From Bacteroidetes bacterium UBA1941 (GTDB lineage: Bacteria; Bacteroidota; Bacteroidia; Chitinophagales; LD1): a stretch of 64,000 bases of DNA. Every line of letters starts with the position of its first letter. Within the stretch, counting starts at the first letter, position 1. Shown here in pieces: positions 26,161 to 32,170 of this stretch. The stretch spans positions 383,594 to 447,593 of the forward strand of contig DDEZ01000012.1 of assembly GCA_002336805.1 (NCBI GenBank), read 5' to 3'. Under the pieces are notes generated by a model. It did not search any database. It was not told the origin of the DNA and worked only from the letters and a program-made list of their open reading frames with translations. The translations under genes were made by a program, and so were the position numbers.

Positions 26161-26212
26161 ATTTTGTTCGTTCGTTCGTTACCCCTAGGCGCAGCGAACG
26201 AACGAACAAAAT
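26161..26212. repeat. CTAG-centred palindrome P1 (TTCG-arm type)
   Basis: Perfect 18-base arms: ATTTTGTTCGTTCGTTCG (26161-26178) and its reverse complement (26195-26212), around the 16-base core TTACCCCTAGGCGCAG. CTAG lies exactly on the dyad axis. Inside the core, TT/AG can add one G-T and one T-A pair. Confidence 0.92.
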
Positions 26213-26214
26213 AC

Positions 26215-26263
26215 AAGCCCCAAAGGGGCGACCCGCCTCCAGGATAGGGCATCGCCCTATTGA
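26215..26263 (+). repeat. Double-hairpin repeat R1
   Basis: Two short hairpins in tandem: GCCCC-AAA-GGGGC (26217-26229), spacer CGACCCGCCTCCAGG-like, and ATAGGGC-ATC-GCCCTAT (26244-26260). Three further copies are at 27401, 34121 and 34228, all in the same orientation. Confidence 0.88.
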
Positions 26264-26290
26264 CTATCCCCGCACCTATGCGTCGCCAGT

Positions 26291-26338
26291 TTTGTTTGTT
26301 TGTTCGTTAGCCCTAGGCGTAGCGAACAAACAAACAAA
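26291..26338. repeat. CTAG-centred palindrome P2 (TTTG-arm type)
   Basis: Arms TTTGTTTGTTTGTTCG (26291-26306) and the exact reverse complement (26323-26338) flank the core TTAGCCCTAGGCGTAG. Relative to P1, two C-G pairs in the arms are T-A pairs on both sides, so pairing is kept. Confidence 0.92.
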
Positions 26339-26367
26339 TCACACACACCATTAATATGTATCAAATG

Positions 26368-26389
26368 CTATAAGAAAATGATCTTATAG
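26368..26389. repeat. AT stem-loop upstream of the orphan gene
   Basis: CTATAAGA (26368-26375) pairs with TCTTATAG (26382-26389), followed by GGGGCCTTTTTG. CTTATAGGGGCC is then echoed in inverted orientation by GCCTCCTATAAG (26429-26440). It could be a terminator for plus-strand transcripts leaving module 1. Confidence 0.5.
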
Positions 26390-26477
26390 GGGCCTTTTTG
26401 TTAAAGTTTCGGCTTTGTTGTTCTTTGTGCCTCCTATAAGTGTACCCAATGTTTTTAACTATGCGCAAAACCCCGAC

Positions 26478-26756
26478 ATGACATTGGAAGAGATAGAGAA
26501 AGAGTTTGAGCCGATACTGGAGACCATCATGAGGGCACACCAGATCATAGTACCATACGATAGTCTGTTTACTGACAAAGATATAAGCGCTAAAGCTGAC
26601 AGCGCCACTGCAGCCTTTGTGCTGGACCTCAATGCCGCCCTGCACAAGGTCTATCGCCGCTACCCACACCATACCCCGGCCGAGATCCAGAAGACCCTCC
26701 GCAAAATGATCTCTAAGTACCAGAATAAGGTAGTAGTAATAGAGAATAAGAGATAA
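26478..26756 (+). CDS. Small orphan protein (92 residues)
   Basis: I do not recognise this family. From ATG 26478 the product is 92 residues, acidic at the N-terminus (MTLEEIEKEFEPILETIMR) and basic at the C-terminus (RKMISKYQNKVVVIENKR), with no signal or membrane segment and a helical look. Codon use resembles the chromosomal genes, unlike the AT-rich GIY-YIG gene. A longer frame from a TTG at 26415 runs into a stem-loop and is less likely. It lies between palindrome module 1 and palindrome P3, upstream of a toxin-antitoxin pair. It could belong to the bracketed cassette. Confidence 0.55.
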   Translation: MTLEEIEKEFEPILETIMRAHQIIVPYDSLFTDKDISAKADSATAAFVLDLNAALHKVYRRYPHHTPAEIQKTLRKMISKYQNKVVVIENKR

Positions 26757-26779
26757 TCCTCTCCGATAATGCTCTCTTG

Positions 26780-26829
26780 TTTTGTTCGTTCGTTCGCTCA
26801 CACTAGAGGTAGCGAACGAACGAACAAAA
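26780..26829. repeat. CTAG-centred palindrome P3 (TTCG-arm type)
   Basis: Arms of 19 bases, TTTTGTTCGTTCGTTCGCT (26780-26798) with its exact reverse complement (26811-26829), around CACACTAGAGGT. In the common 16-base frame the core is CTCACACTAGAGGTAG, with CTAG central. It lies 23 bases after the orphan gene and 46 bases before the antitoxin start. Confidence 0.92.
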
Positions 26830-26875
26830 TCTACTCTCAGCACAATTCATTAAATTAGCCTACACAATCTGCAGT

Positions 26876-27046
26876 ATGAGTACGCTCACTATTGACAATA
26901 AGGAATATATAGTGCTTTCCAAAGAAGAGTATGAGGCGCTGCGCACCAAGGCGGCCAGCAAGAGCACTCCGGCCCGCAAGCTATCTCTGAAACAAGGCAA
27001 AAAGCTGGCACATCAGCTCATAGACTCATGGGCAAAAGGAAAGTAA
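26876..27046 (+). CDS. Antitoxin of a type II toxin-antitoxin pair (56 residues)
   Basis: This small gene was found by direct translation. It encodes 56 residues beginning MSTLTIDNKEYIVLSKEEYE, with the VLSKEEYEAL stretch found in Phd/YefM-like antitoxins, then a basic half (PARKLSLKQGKK) ending IDSWAKGK. It lacks a full-length DNA-binding domain, so it is a short antitoxin or mainly the toxin-binding part. Its last 19 bases overlap the toxin start, the usual translational coupling of such pairs. Expected role: bind and neutralise the downstream toxin. Palindrome P3 lies just upstream and might serve as operator, which is speculation. Confidence 0.72.
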   Translation: MSTLTIDNKEYIVLSKEEYEALRTKAASKSTPARKLSLKQGKKLAHQLIDSWAKGK

Positions 27047-27324
27047 CCATCCTGGACCCGGCAGTCAGGGAGGTGGCCCATATCGCATTTTATATAGAGA
27101 GCAAAGGCCTCCCGGCCACAGCAAAGAAATTTGTAGATGATACTTTTGATTTCTTTGAGCACCTGTCTGAAGAGACATTTACTCACAGGCCATGTAAATT
27201 TGAAGAGTGGAGCCTGCTAGGCTACCGCTGCGCTACCTTTCGCAAGAAATATGTGGTGGCATATCTGGACAATAAGCGCGAGATCATCATATGCGACTTT
27301 AGCCTCCAAAAGAATCTCCACTAG
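27028..27324 (+). CDS. ParE/RelE-family toxin
   Basis: A 98-residue protein with the ParE/RelE toxin plan: KVTILDPAVREVAHIAFYIE (first strand and helix), a second helix through KKFVDDTFDFFEHLSE, then the beta strands around GYRCATFRKKYVVAYLDNKREIIICDF. ParE members poison gyrase and RelE members cut mRNA at the ribosome; residues seen here do not decide between them, though the fold order is closer to ParE. Start ATG 27028 overlaps the antitoxin by 19 bases. Palindrome P4 begins 10 bases after the stop. The pair sits between two copies of a composite repeat. Confidence 0.85.
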   Translation: MGKRKVTILDPAVREVAHIAFYIESKGLPATAKKFVDDTFDFFEHLSEETFTHRPCKFEEWSLLGYRCATFRKKYVVAYLDNKREIIICDFSLQKNLH

Positions 27325-27334
27325 ACTGCTCTCT

Positions 27335-27386
27335 TTTTTGTTCGTTCGTTCGCTCACACTAGGGATAGCGAACGAACGAACAAAAA
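27335..27386. repeat. CTAG-centred palindrome P4 (TTCG-arm type)
   Basis: Perfect 20-base arms: TTTTTGTTCGTTCGTTCGCT (27335-27354) and its reverse complement (27367-27386), around CACACTAGGGAT. The T tract is on the 5' side and the A tract on the 3' side, the reverse of an intrinsic terminator. Confidence 0.92.
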
Positions 27387-27400
27387 TCTTCCCACAGAGC

Positions 27401-27447
27401 AGCCCCCAAAGGGACGACCCGCCTCCAGGATAGGGCATCACCCTATT
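27401..27447 (+). repeat. Double-hairpin repeat R2 (diverged)
   Basis: Same layout as R1, but the first hairpin is GCCCCC/GGGAC and the second reads TAGGGC-ATC-ACCCTA, each with weakened pairing. It looks like the most decayed of the four copies. Confidence 0.82.
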
Positions 27448-27472
27448 GATTGCCGCATACAGCCGCTCTGTA

Positions 27473-27520
27473 TTTGTTTGTTTGTTCGTTGCGCCTAGGG
27501 ATAACGAACAAACAAACAAA
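27473..27520. repeat. CTAG-centred palindrome P5 (TTTG-arm type)
   Basis: Perfect 18-base arms TTTGTTTGTTTGTTCGTT (27473-27490) and reverse complement (27503-27520) around GCGCCTAGGGAT. The innermost pairs are T-A, where P3/P4 have C-G and P1/P2 have a T-G wobble. Confidence 0.92.
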
Positions 27521-27630
27521 AATACGGCCCATAAGTCCGGAAAGTAACCGCCACATCTGTCCTTTCCGGCCAGCGTGATACTTGCGTCCTTTGCTATCGC
27601 AAAAACATTTATCACTTAAACACAATCATC

Positions 27631-29046
27631 ATGAAACTCAAATCTCTACCTTCTCTCCTGCTCAGTGGCGCCATGGCACTCAGTATGGGCCTGCACGCCC
27701 AGTGGGCACAGGTCGGCACCGGCAATGACACCATCGCCGCAGGCTCCTATGACATCAATACCCTCTGTACCGACCTATCGGGCAATCTATATGCCGCAGG
27801 CCAGTTTCAGGACGCTGGTGCCAATCAGTATGTAGCCAAGTGGAACGGCACTACATGGACCGAGCTGGGCACCGGCAGCAATGCTCTCAGCGCCAATGGC
27901 GATATCTACACCCTCTGCAGCGACCCGGCAGGCAATATCTATGCTGCCGGCCATTTCACCGATGCCGGAGCCTTTGGCTATGTGGCCAAATGGAATGGCA
28001 CAGCCTGGAGCCAGCTCGGCACCAGCTTTGGCGCTACACTCGTACAGGACATCAATAGCATAGCCTCCGATGCGCAGGGCAATATCTACGCTGCCGGACA
28101 GATCACATTTATAAACGGATCTAACCTTGCCTACGAGGTCATGAAGTGGGATGGCACCTCCTGGAGCATAGTAGGTGGCTCTGCCAACGGCCTGCATGCT
28201 AATAACGCTATCACCGCTATGACACTCGATGCCTCCGGCAATATCTATGCTACCGGAAACTTTACTAATGGTGCTGTCGGTGCAGGTCATCCATATGTAG
28301 CCAAATTTAACGGCACCTCATGGTCAGAAATAGGCGCTGGCTCCGGCGCGCTCAATATTCCTTTTGGCCAGGTAGGCAATACGCTGGCAGTGCGTGGCTC
28401 TGATGTCTATGTAGCCGGCACCCTGACCAATGCATCCGGCAAATACTATGTAGCCCACTGGAATGGCAGCTCATGGAGTGGTCTCGGTGGCACTACATCC
28501 TTTGGTACTGCCGTGCTGGACAATCCTATCAAGAGCGTAGTAGTAGACGGCTCCGGCAATGTATATGCGGCAGGCGGACTGATAGATGCTAACACTGCCC
28601 ACAGTGTGGTAGAGAAATGGGATGGCAGCAGCTGGTCAAACTTCGGCCACTATGACAACCTGGCCCAGGACAATGCCGGTATCAACACAATGATATACTC
28701 AAACAACCTCTGGTATGTAGCCGGCGGCAATCAAAACACAAGCGGCAGCCGCTTCGTAGCTAAGTACAACGGACAAGGCAGCAACAACGCTATCAGCGAG
28801 CTGGATGGCCACACCATTACCGTGTATCCTAATCCTGTGAGCAGCATGTTCCACGTGCGCTTCGATCAGGCCATCACTGCCACTATCACCGTCACAGACA
28901 TAGCAGGCCAGCAGGTAGCCGCCTCTGAGCTCAGTGAGCAGGCATCAGCGCAGATCCAGACAGGTAGCTTCGCAGCCGGTATCTATCTGGTGAAAGTCAC
29001 TACAGCCACCGGCGCTACGCAAACCATCAAACTCGTGAAAGAATAA
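27631..29046 (+). CDS. Secreted repeat (propeller-like) protein with T9SS type A tail
   Basis: A 471-residue protein with an N-terminal signal peptide (MKLKSLPSLLLSGAMALSMGLHAQ). Eight or so repeats follow, built on GNIYAAGxFxDA...YVAKWNGTxWSxLG, the 'kelch-like/propeller' repeat common in Bacteroidota surface proteins. The C-terminal about 75 residues are a T9SS type A sorting domain (VYPNPVSSMFHVRF, TVTDIAGQQV, AAGIYLVKV, ending IKLVKE). It should be exported by T9SS and anchored or released. It starts 110 bases after the second palindrome module and has a strong terminator. Function unknown. Confidence 0.9.
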   Translation: MKLKSLPSLLLSGAMALSMGLHAQWAQVGTGNDTIAAGSYDINTLCTDLSGNLYAAGQFQDAGANQYVAKWNGTTWTELGTGSNALSANGDIYTLCSDPAGNIYAAGHFTDAGAFGYVAKWNGTAWSQLGTSFGATLVQDINSIASDAQGNIYAAGQITFINGSNLAYEVMKWDGTSWSIVGGSANGLHANNAITAMTLDASGNIYATGNFTNGAVGAGHPYVAKFNGTSWSEIGAGSGALNIPFGQVGNTLAVRGSDVYVAGTLTNASGKYYVAHWNGSSWSGLGGTTSFGTAVLDNPIKSVVVDGSGNVYAAGGLIDANTAHSVVEKWDGSSWSNFGHYDNLAQDNAGINTMIYSNNLWYVAGGNQNTSGSRFVAKYNGQGSNNAISELDGHTITVYPNPVSSMFHVRFDQAITATITVTDIAGQQVAASELSEQASAQIQTGSFAAGIYLVKVTTATGATQTIKLVKE

Positions 29047-29079
29047 GACCCGTCCACCTAAAAACCAATCCCCAAAAAC

Positions 29080-29112
29080 ATGAAGCTCCATCTGTATCAG
29101 GTGGAGCTTCAT
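29080..29112 (+). terminator. Terminator hairpin after the T9SS propeller gene
   Basis: ATGAAGCTCCA (29080-29090) pairs with TGGAGCTTCAT (29102-29112); the loop side extends it by CAGG/TCTG-type pairs with one G-T. It is followed by ATTATTAT rather than a clean T run. Confidence 0.7.
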
Positions 29113-29137
29113 TATTATATGATATACTGTTTGAATA

Positions 29138-29168
29138 ATTCTTTGCGTTCTTAGCGTCCTTTGCGGTT
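29138..29168 (-). repeat. Dispersed AACCGCAAAG...AACGCAAAGAAT repeat, copy 2
   Basis: On the minus strand this reads AACCGCAAAGGACGC followed by TAAGAACGCAAAGAAT, matching the copy at 6848-6879 except for a few central bases. It lies just after the stop of the convergent porin gene. Confidence 0.7.
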
Positions 29169-29185
29169 AAAATTTAACCAGACTG

Positions 29186-30502
29186 TCAAAACTCCGCATG
29201 CAGCCTCACCGCAAAAGCATTGACCGGCCCGCGGTCCTTATTATATCCCGGGTTCAGCACAAACTGGTAGTCCGGCGTGATAAAGATGTAATCCTTGTAC
29301 ACGGCAAAAGAGTAATACAACTCTGTAATAAACTCCTGCCCGTAGTTCAGCTTGCCATCACCTATGATAAAGCCATACCCGCCCTTGGCCAGGTAGTCGC
29401 GGTGCGCCTTTGAGATACCGTTGGTCACTACAGAGAGGCCTATATTATCCAGCGGGCGCTTCCAGTATTTACCCGTAGTATAGGCACCGGCACTGAGTGA
29501 ATTGTCTATCTCCGTAAATACCCACGTCTCATTCTGACCATCATTCCAGCTATAGCGGGCAAAGACCGTAGCCTCCGGCGTGACCTGCTGCTCCGCATTG
29601 ATACCAAAGCCGGCCTTGGTCCGCGAGTATTTGCGCGTAGCGGTGATGTCCGGCGTATCCATCATGGTGGCCAGCTTGTAGCTGCCCATATTAGCCACAT
29701 TGAGGAATCCGAGCAGGCGCACCTTGCCCTCCAGTCCGTTCTTGAGTTTCCAGCCGCCCTCAGCCTCCAGCACATGGCCCAGTGCCATGCGCGGATCATA
29801 GTTCATATTAGATGCATTGGCAGACTTAGGCAGCGTAGCAAAGGCATAGCGCAGGCCCCAGCGCTTGTGTACCCACTCTGCCACAAATCCATACGTGTAG
29901 CCACGCGTATTGGCCGGATAGTCCCAGGCACCGGCACCCATCAGGGACCAGTTGAGAAACTGGCGGCGTGCATCATGCGCCACACTATTATTGTCAAAGT
30001 AGTCTGCTATATTGATCCTGCCCACCAGAAAGGAGAGGTAGGACACCGGCCGCTTCACATGCAGCTGGTTAAAGTCATTGTCTACCCAATCGGTCTCCTT
30101 GCTCAGTGCGATATACTGACGGAAGAAGAGGCGCGCCACATACACCCGCGGTGTAGCAGAGCCCACGCGGAAGGTCTCTCCATTCAGCGCGCCGGCCACA
30201 CCCAGCGCCTGGCTCAGCCCCTCACCGCCCGATATCTCAGGGTTAAAATAGAACTCCGCCCCCTTCCACAATCTCACCCCGGCAAATAAAGTAGTAGTGA
30301 TAGACACCTTGGCTCCTTCATGAGAGCGGAGGCTATTCACACCACTATATGGATCGTGAAAGGCCGGGTGCCACTGGCCTATGACAGTAGACTGAAAGTG
30401 GATATTCCACCGCTGCTGCTTTATGGTATCAGTAGCTACGATCTGCGCTATAGCATGATGGCCTAGCAGCACGGCACATAGGAGCGTGAGGATTCTATTC
30501 AA
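29186..30502 (-). CDS. OprB-like carbohydrate porin
   Basis: A 438-residue outer-membrane beta-barrel protein of the carbohydrate-selective porin (OprB) family, expected to let sugars diffuse into the periplasm. It has a signal peptide (MNRILTLLCAVLLGHHAIAQ). Family features follow: WNIHFQSTVIGQWHPAFHDPYSG, LFAGVRLWKGAEFYFNPEISGGEGLS, RLFFRQYIAL, and alternating aromatic strands ending in FAVRLHAEF with a terminal Phe, typical of BamA-recognised barrels. It stands alone, convergent with the T9SS propeller gene. The substrate is not known. Confidence 0.85.
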   Translation of the reverse strand: MNRILTLLCAVLLGHHAIAQIVATDTIKQQRWNIHFQSTVIGQWHPAFHDPYSGVNSLRSHEGAKVSITTTLFAGVRLWKGAEFYFNPEISGGEGLSQALGVAGALNGETFRVGSATPRVYVARLFFRQYIALSKETDWVDNDFNQLHVKRPVSYLSFLVGRINIADYFDNNSVAHDARRQFLNWSLMGAGAWDYPANTRGYTYGFVAEWVHKRWGLRYAFATLPKSANASNMNYDPRMALGHVLEAEGGWKLKNGLEGKVRLLGFLNVANMGSYKLATMMDTPDITATRKYSRTKAGFGINAEQQVTPEATVFARYSWNDGQNETWVFTEIDNSLSAGAYTTGKYWKRPLDNIGLSVVTNGISKAHRDYLAKGGYGFIIGDGKLNYGQEFITELYYSFAVYKDYIFITPDYQFVLNPGYNKDRGPVNAFAVRLHAEF

Positions 30503-30689
30503 TGGGGATCGGTTGATTAGTAGGCTGCAATATTAATATAATATATGAGGCTGCTCCTGCCGTAGGCCCGGCGCGCTGAGAGTTTGGGCGGTTTGCGCAC
30601 GGTGAAAACGATTTTTTAACAGGAATTTCTTTTTATCTGAAACAAAATGAAAGCACTACCCGTAAACGTGAGTAAGAAAAACATAAACA

Positions 30690-31172
30690 ATGAAAAAAAC
30701 CTACCTTTTAATCTTATCATCTATGCTGGCTGCAGCCTCCTTTGCGCAGTCTACCGGCAAGATGGTCTTAAACTCCGCAGGAGGCGCCATAGGCACTCCG
30801 GGTAGCGTACAGATGCTGATATCTGTAGGTGAGCCGGTAGTAGGTATGGTAGAGACCAGGGACGCCGGTGTATCACAGGGATTCCTCGTAGCCAGCCGCT
30901 CAATAGTCAATACAGAGAACGCCACAGGTATCACAGAAGCTCCTACAGAGCAGGCTATGGTCTACCCCAATCCGTTTTCTACACGTGTGCACGTAGCAGC
31001 ACTGGAAGACAATATACACATCTATGTATTCAACATGGTAGGCCAGCAGGTCTACAACGGAGCTTATGAGCCGGCAGGCGCAGACCTCTCCGGCCTCGCA
31101 CCAGGCGTATATGTGCTCCAGGCTATGTCAAACGATAAAACCATTATAAACACCAAAATTTTAAAACAATAA
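30690..31172 (+). CDS. Small T9SS type A sorted surface protein
   Basis: A 160-residue secreted protein with a signal peptide (MKKTYLLILSSMLAAASFAQ), a short middle (GKMVLNSAGGAIGTPGSVQ ... VSQGFLVASR) seen in many Bacteroidota surface proteins, and a T9SS type A tail (VYPNPFSTRVHVAAL, YVFNMVGQQVYNG, APGVYVLQAM, ending TKILKQ). The tail makes up almost half the protein, so the cargo is very small. Its stop is followed after 2 bases by the start of the next gene, a clear two-gene operon. Confidence 0.85.
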   Translation: MKKTYLLILSSMLAAASFAQSTGKMVLNSAGGAIGTPGSVQMLISVGEPVVGMVETRDAGVSQGFLVASRSIVNTENATGITEAPTEQAMVYPNPFSTRVHVAALEDNIHIYVFNMVGQQVYNGAYEPAGADLSGLAPGVYVLQAMSNDKTIINTKILKQ

Positions 31173-31174
31173 CA

Positions 31175-32155
31175 ATGAGAAAACTTACCCTGTCCCTCTT
31201 TGCTCTGCTCGTGACGATAGTCGCCTACTGCGGAGCCCCACAGGCCTTCAACTACCAGGCCGTAGCTACTGGCCCTACAGGTGGTCCGGTGAGGCTGAAA
31301 AGTGTAGCACTACGCCTCTCTGTACTGGATGGCAGCCCTACCGGCGCAGTATCCTATCAGGAAAGGCAGACAGCCACTACTGACAACTCTGGCCTCGTAA
31401 ACCTCCAGATCGGCAACGGTACAGTACTCTCCGGAGTATTCGCAAACATCGCATGGTCAAAGGGTACATTCTACCTCAAGACTGAGATCGATACCACAGG
31501 AGGCACCAGCTACCTGACAGTAGGTACAGTACAGTTTCTCTCCGTACCATACGCTCAGTATGCAGACAAGAGCAACATCGCTTCTCCTGACTTTCCGGAT
31601 GGCATCACTGGTGTGACTCCTATCCGCCTCGATGGCAGCTTCAACTATGTAGTACCTACCGGCAAGACACTCTACGTGACTCAGCTCACGCACAATGGCA
31701 GCGGCTCATGCTCTGACTACGGTGCTGTAGTAAACGGTGTCTTCCTCGCATCTGGCAATGCAATGACTCCTACAGGTGGCTCTGCAGTAGGCCAGGCTTT
31801 CACAGGCTATGTAAACAATAAGGCATCCAGCGAGTATCCGCTCACTATCCCTGAGGGCAATGCGATCACATCTACCTCTTGCGGTTCATCTCTGGTAGGC
31901 TTCACTGTACCAAAGGGCCACTCATGGGTACTGTTTGACCTCAACACTGGCAACTATACAGTACCAGCAGGCAAGGTACTCGTGATCAAGAACTTCATCG
32001 GTGGCTCAGCTGCTGCATGGAATGGCTACTACACTGTAAACGGTATGACCACTGTCTTCAATAAGATGCCGACATTCGCAGACGCATCGCAGACTATCTC
32101 TGCCGCAGGTCTCTCCGGCTCCCTGCTGATGATGGGCTATCTGAAAGATAAATAA
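31175..32155 (+). CDS. Secreted surface protein with conserved N-terminal Bacteroidota module
   Basis: A 326-residue secreted protein. After the signal peptide (MRKLTLSLFALLVTIVAYCGA), residues about 22-130 match the module that begins QAFNYQAVA and runs through LRLSVLDGSPTG, LVNLQIGNG, IAWSKGTFYLKTEID and LSVPYAQYADKS. That module is common at the head of Bacteroidota fibre and collagen-like surface proteins. The C-terminal half has two cupin-like or beta-rich repeats (YVVPTGKTLYVTQL and YTVPAGKVLVIKNF) and no T9SS tail. It is translated right behind the 160-residue T9SS protein, so the two may form one surface complex. Function unknown. Confidence 0.8.
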   Translation: MRKLTLSLFALLVTIVAYCGAPQAFNYQAVATGPTGGPVRLKSVALRLSVLDGSPTGAVSYQERQTATTDNSGLVNLQIGNGTVLSGVFANIAWSKGTFYLKTEIDTTGGTSYLTVGTVQFLSVPYAQYADKSNIASPDFPDGITGVTPIRLDGSFNYVVPTGKTLYVTQLTHNGSGSCSDYGAVVNGVFLASGNAMTPTGGSAVGQAFTGYVNNKASSEYPLTIPEGNAITSTSCGSSLVGFTVPKGHSWVLFDLNTGNYTVPAGKVLVIKNFIGGSAAAWNGYYTVNGMTTVFNKMPTFADASQTISAAGLSGSLLMMGYLKDK

Positions 32156-32170
32156 GAAATACGATGAAGG

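Larger units (their letters stand above)
26161..26338 (+). repeat. Composite repeat module 1: P1 - R1 - P2
   Basis: TTCG-type palindrome, double-hairpin repeat R and TTTG-type palindrome follow in that order over 178 bases. The same order recurs at 27335-27520 (186 bases). The two modules bracket a small orphan gene and a toxin-antitoxin pair. No transposase lies inside. Confidence 0.8.
25997..26477. other. Intergenic repeat island
   Basis: About 480 bases without a supported gene, made almost wholly of dyad repeats. In order: a perfect palindrome TTGCTGGTC/GACCAGCAA (26025-26046), a purine-rich hairpin repeat (26073-26100), composite palindrome module 1 (26161-26338) and an AT stem-loop (26368-26389). 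Short open frames across it are translations of these repeats. Confidence 0.8.
27335..27520 (+). repeat. Composite repeat module 2: P4 - R2 - P5
   Basis: Second copy of the module at 26161-26338, with the same order of TTCG palindrome, R repeat and TTTG palindrome. Module ends are about 1.36 kb apart and enclose the orphan gene, P3 and the toxin-antitoxin pair. Confidence 0.8.
27325..27630. other. Intergenic repeat region after the toxin
   Basis: This 306-base gap holds composite module 2 (27335-27520) and then about 110 bases leading to the T9SS propeller gene. The last part includes GTCCTTTGCTATCGC, which resembles TTTTTGCTATCGC upstream of the OmpA lipoprotein, possibly promoter DNA. No gene is supported. 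Confidence 0.75.

Noticed and set aside
25882..26252. Overlapping minus-strand and plus-strand open frames across the repeat island
   Set aside because: They are translations of hairpin and palindrome repeats, have no consistent codon use and overlap each other in several frames.
27335..27386. Palindrome P4 as the toxin gene's intrinsic terminator
   Set aside because: The stem is followed by an A-rich, not T-rich, run; the T tract is before the stem.
26161..27520. CRISPR array
   Set aside because: The repeats are palindromic, irregularly spaced and mixed with genes; there are no uniform spacers and no cas genes.
26161..27520. Insertion sequence or transposon with transposase
   Set aside because: No transposase, recombinase or target-site duplication is visible; only the repeats suggest mobility.
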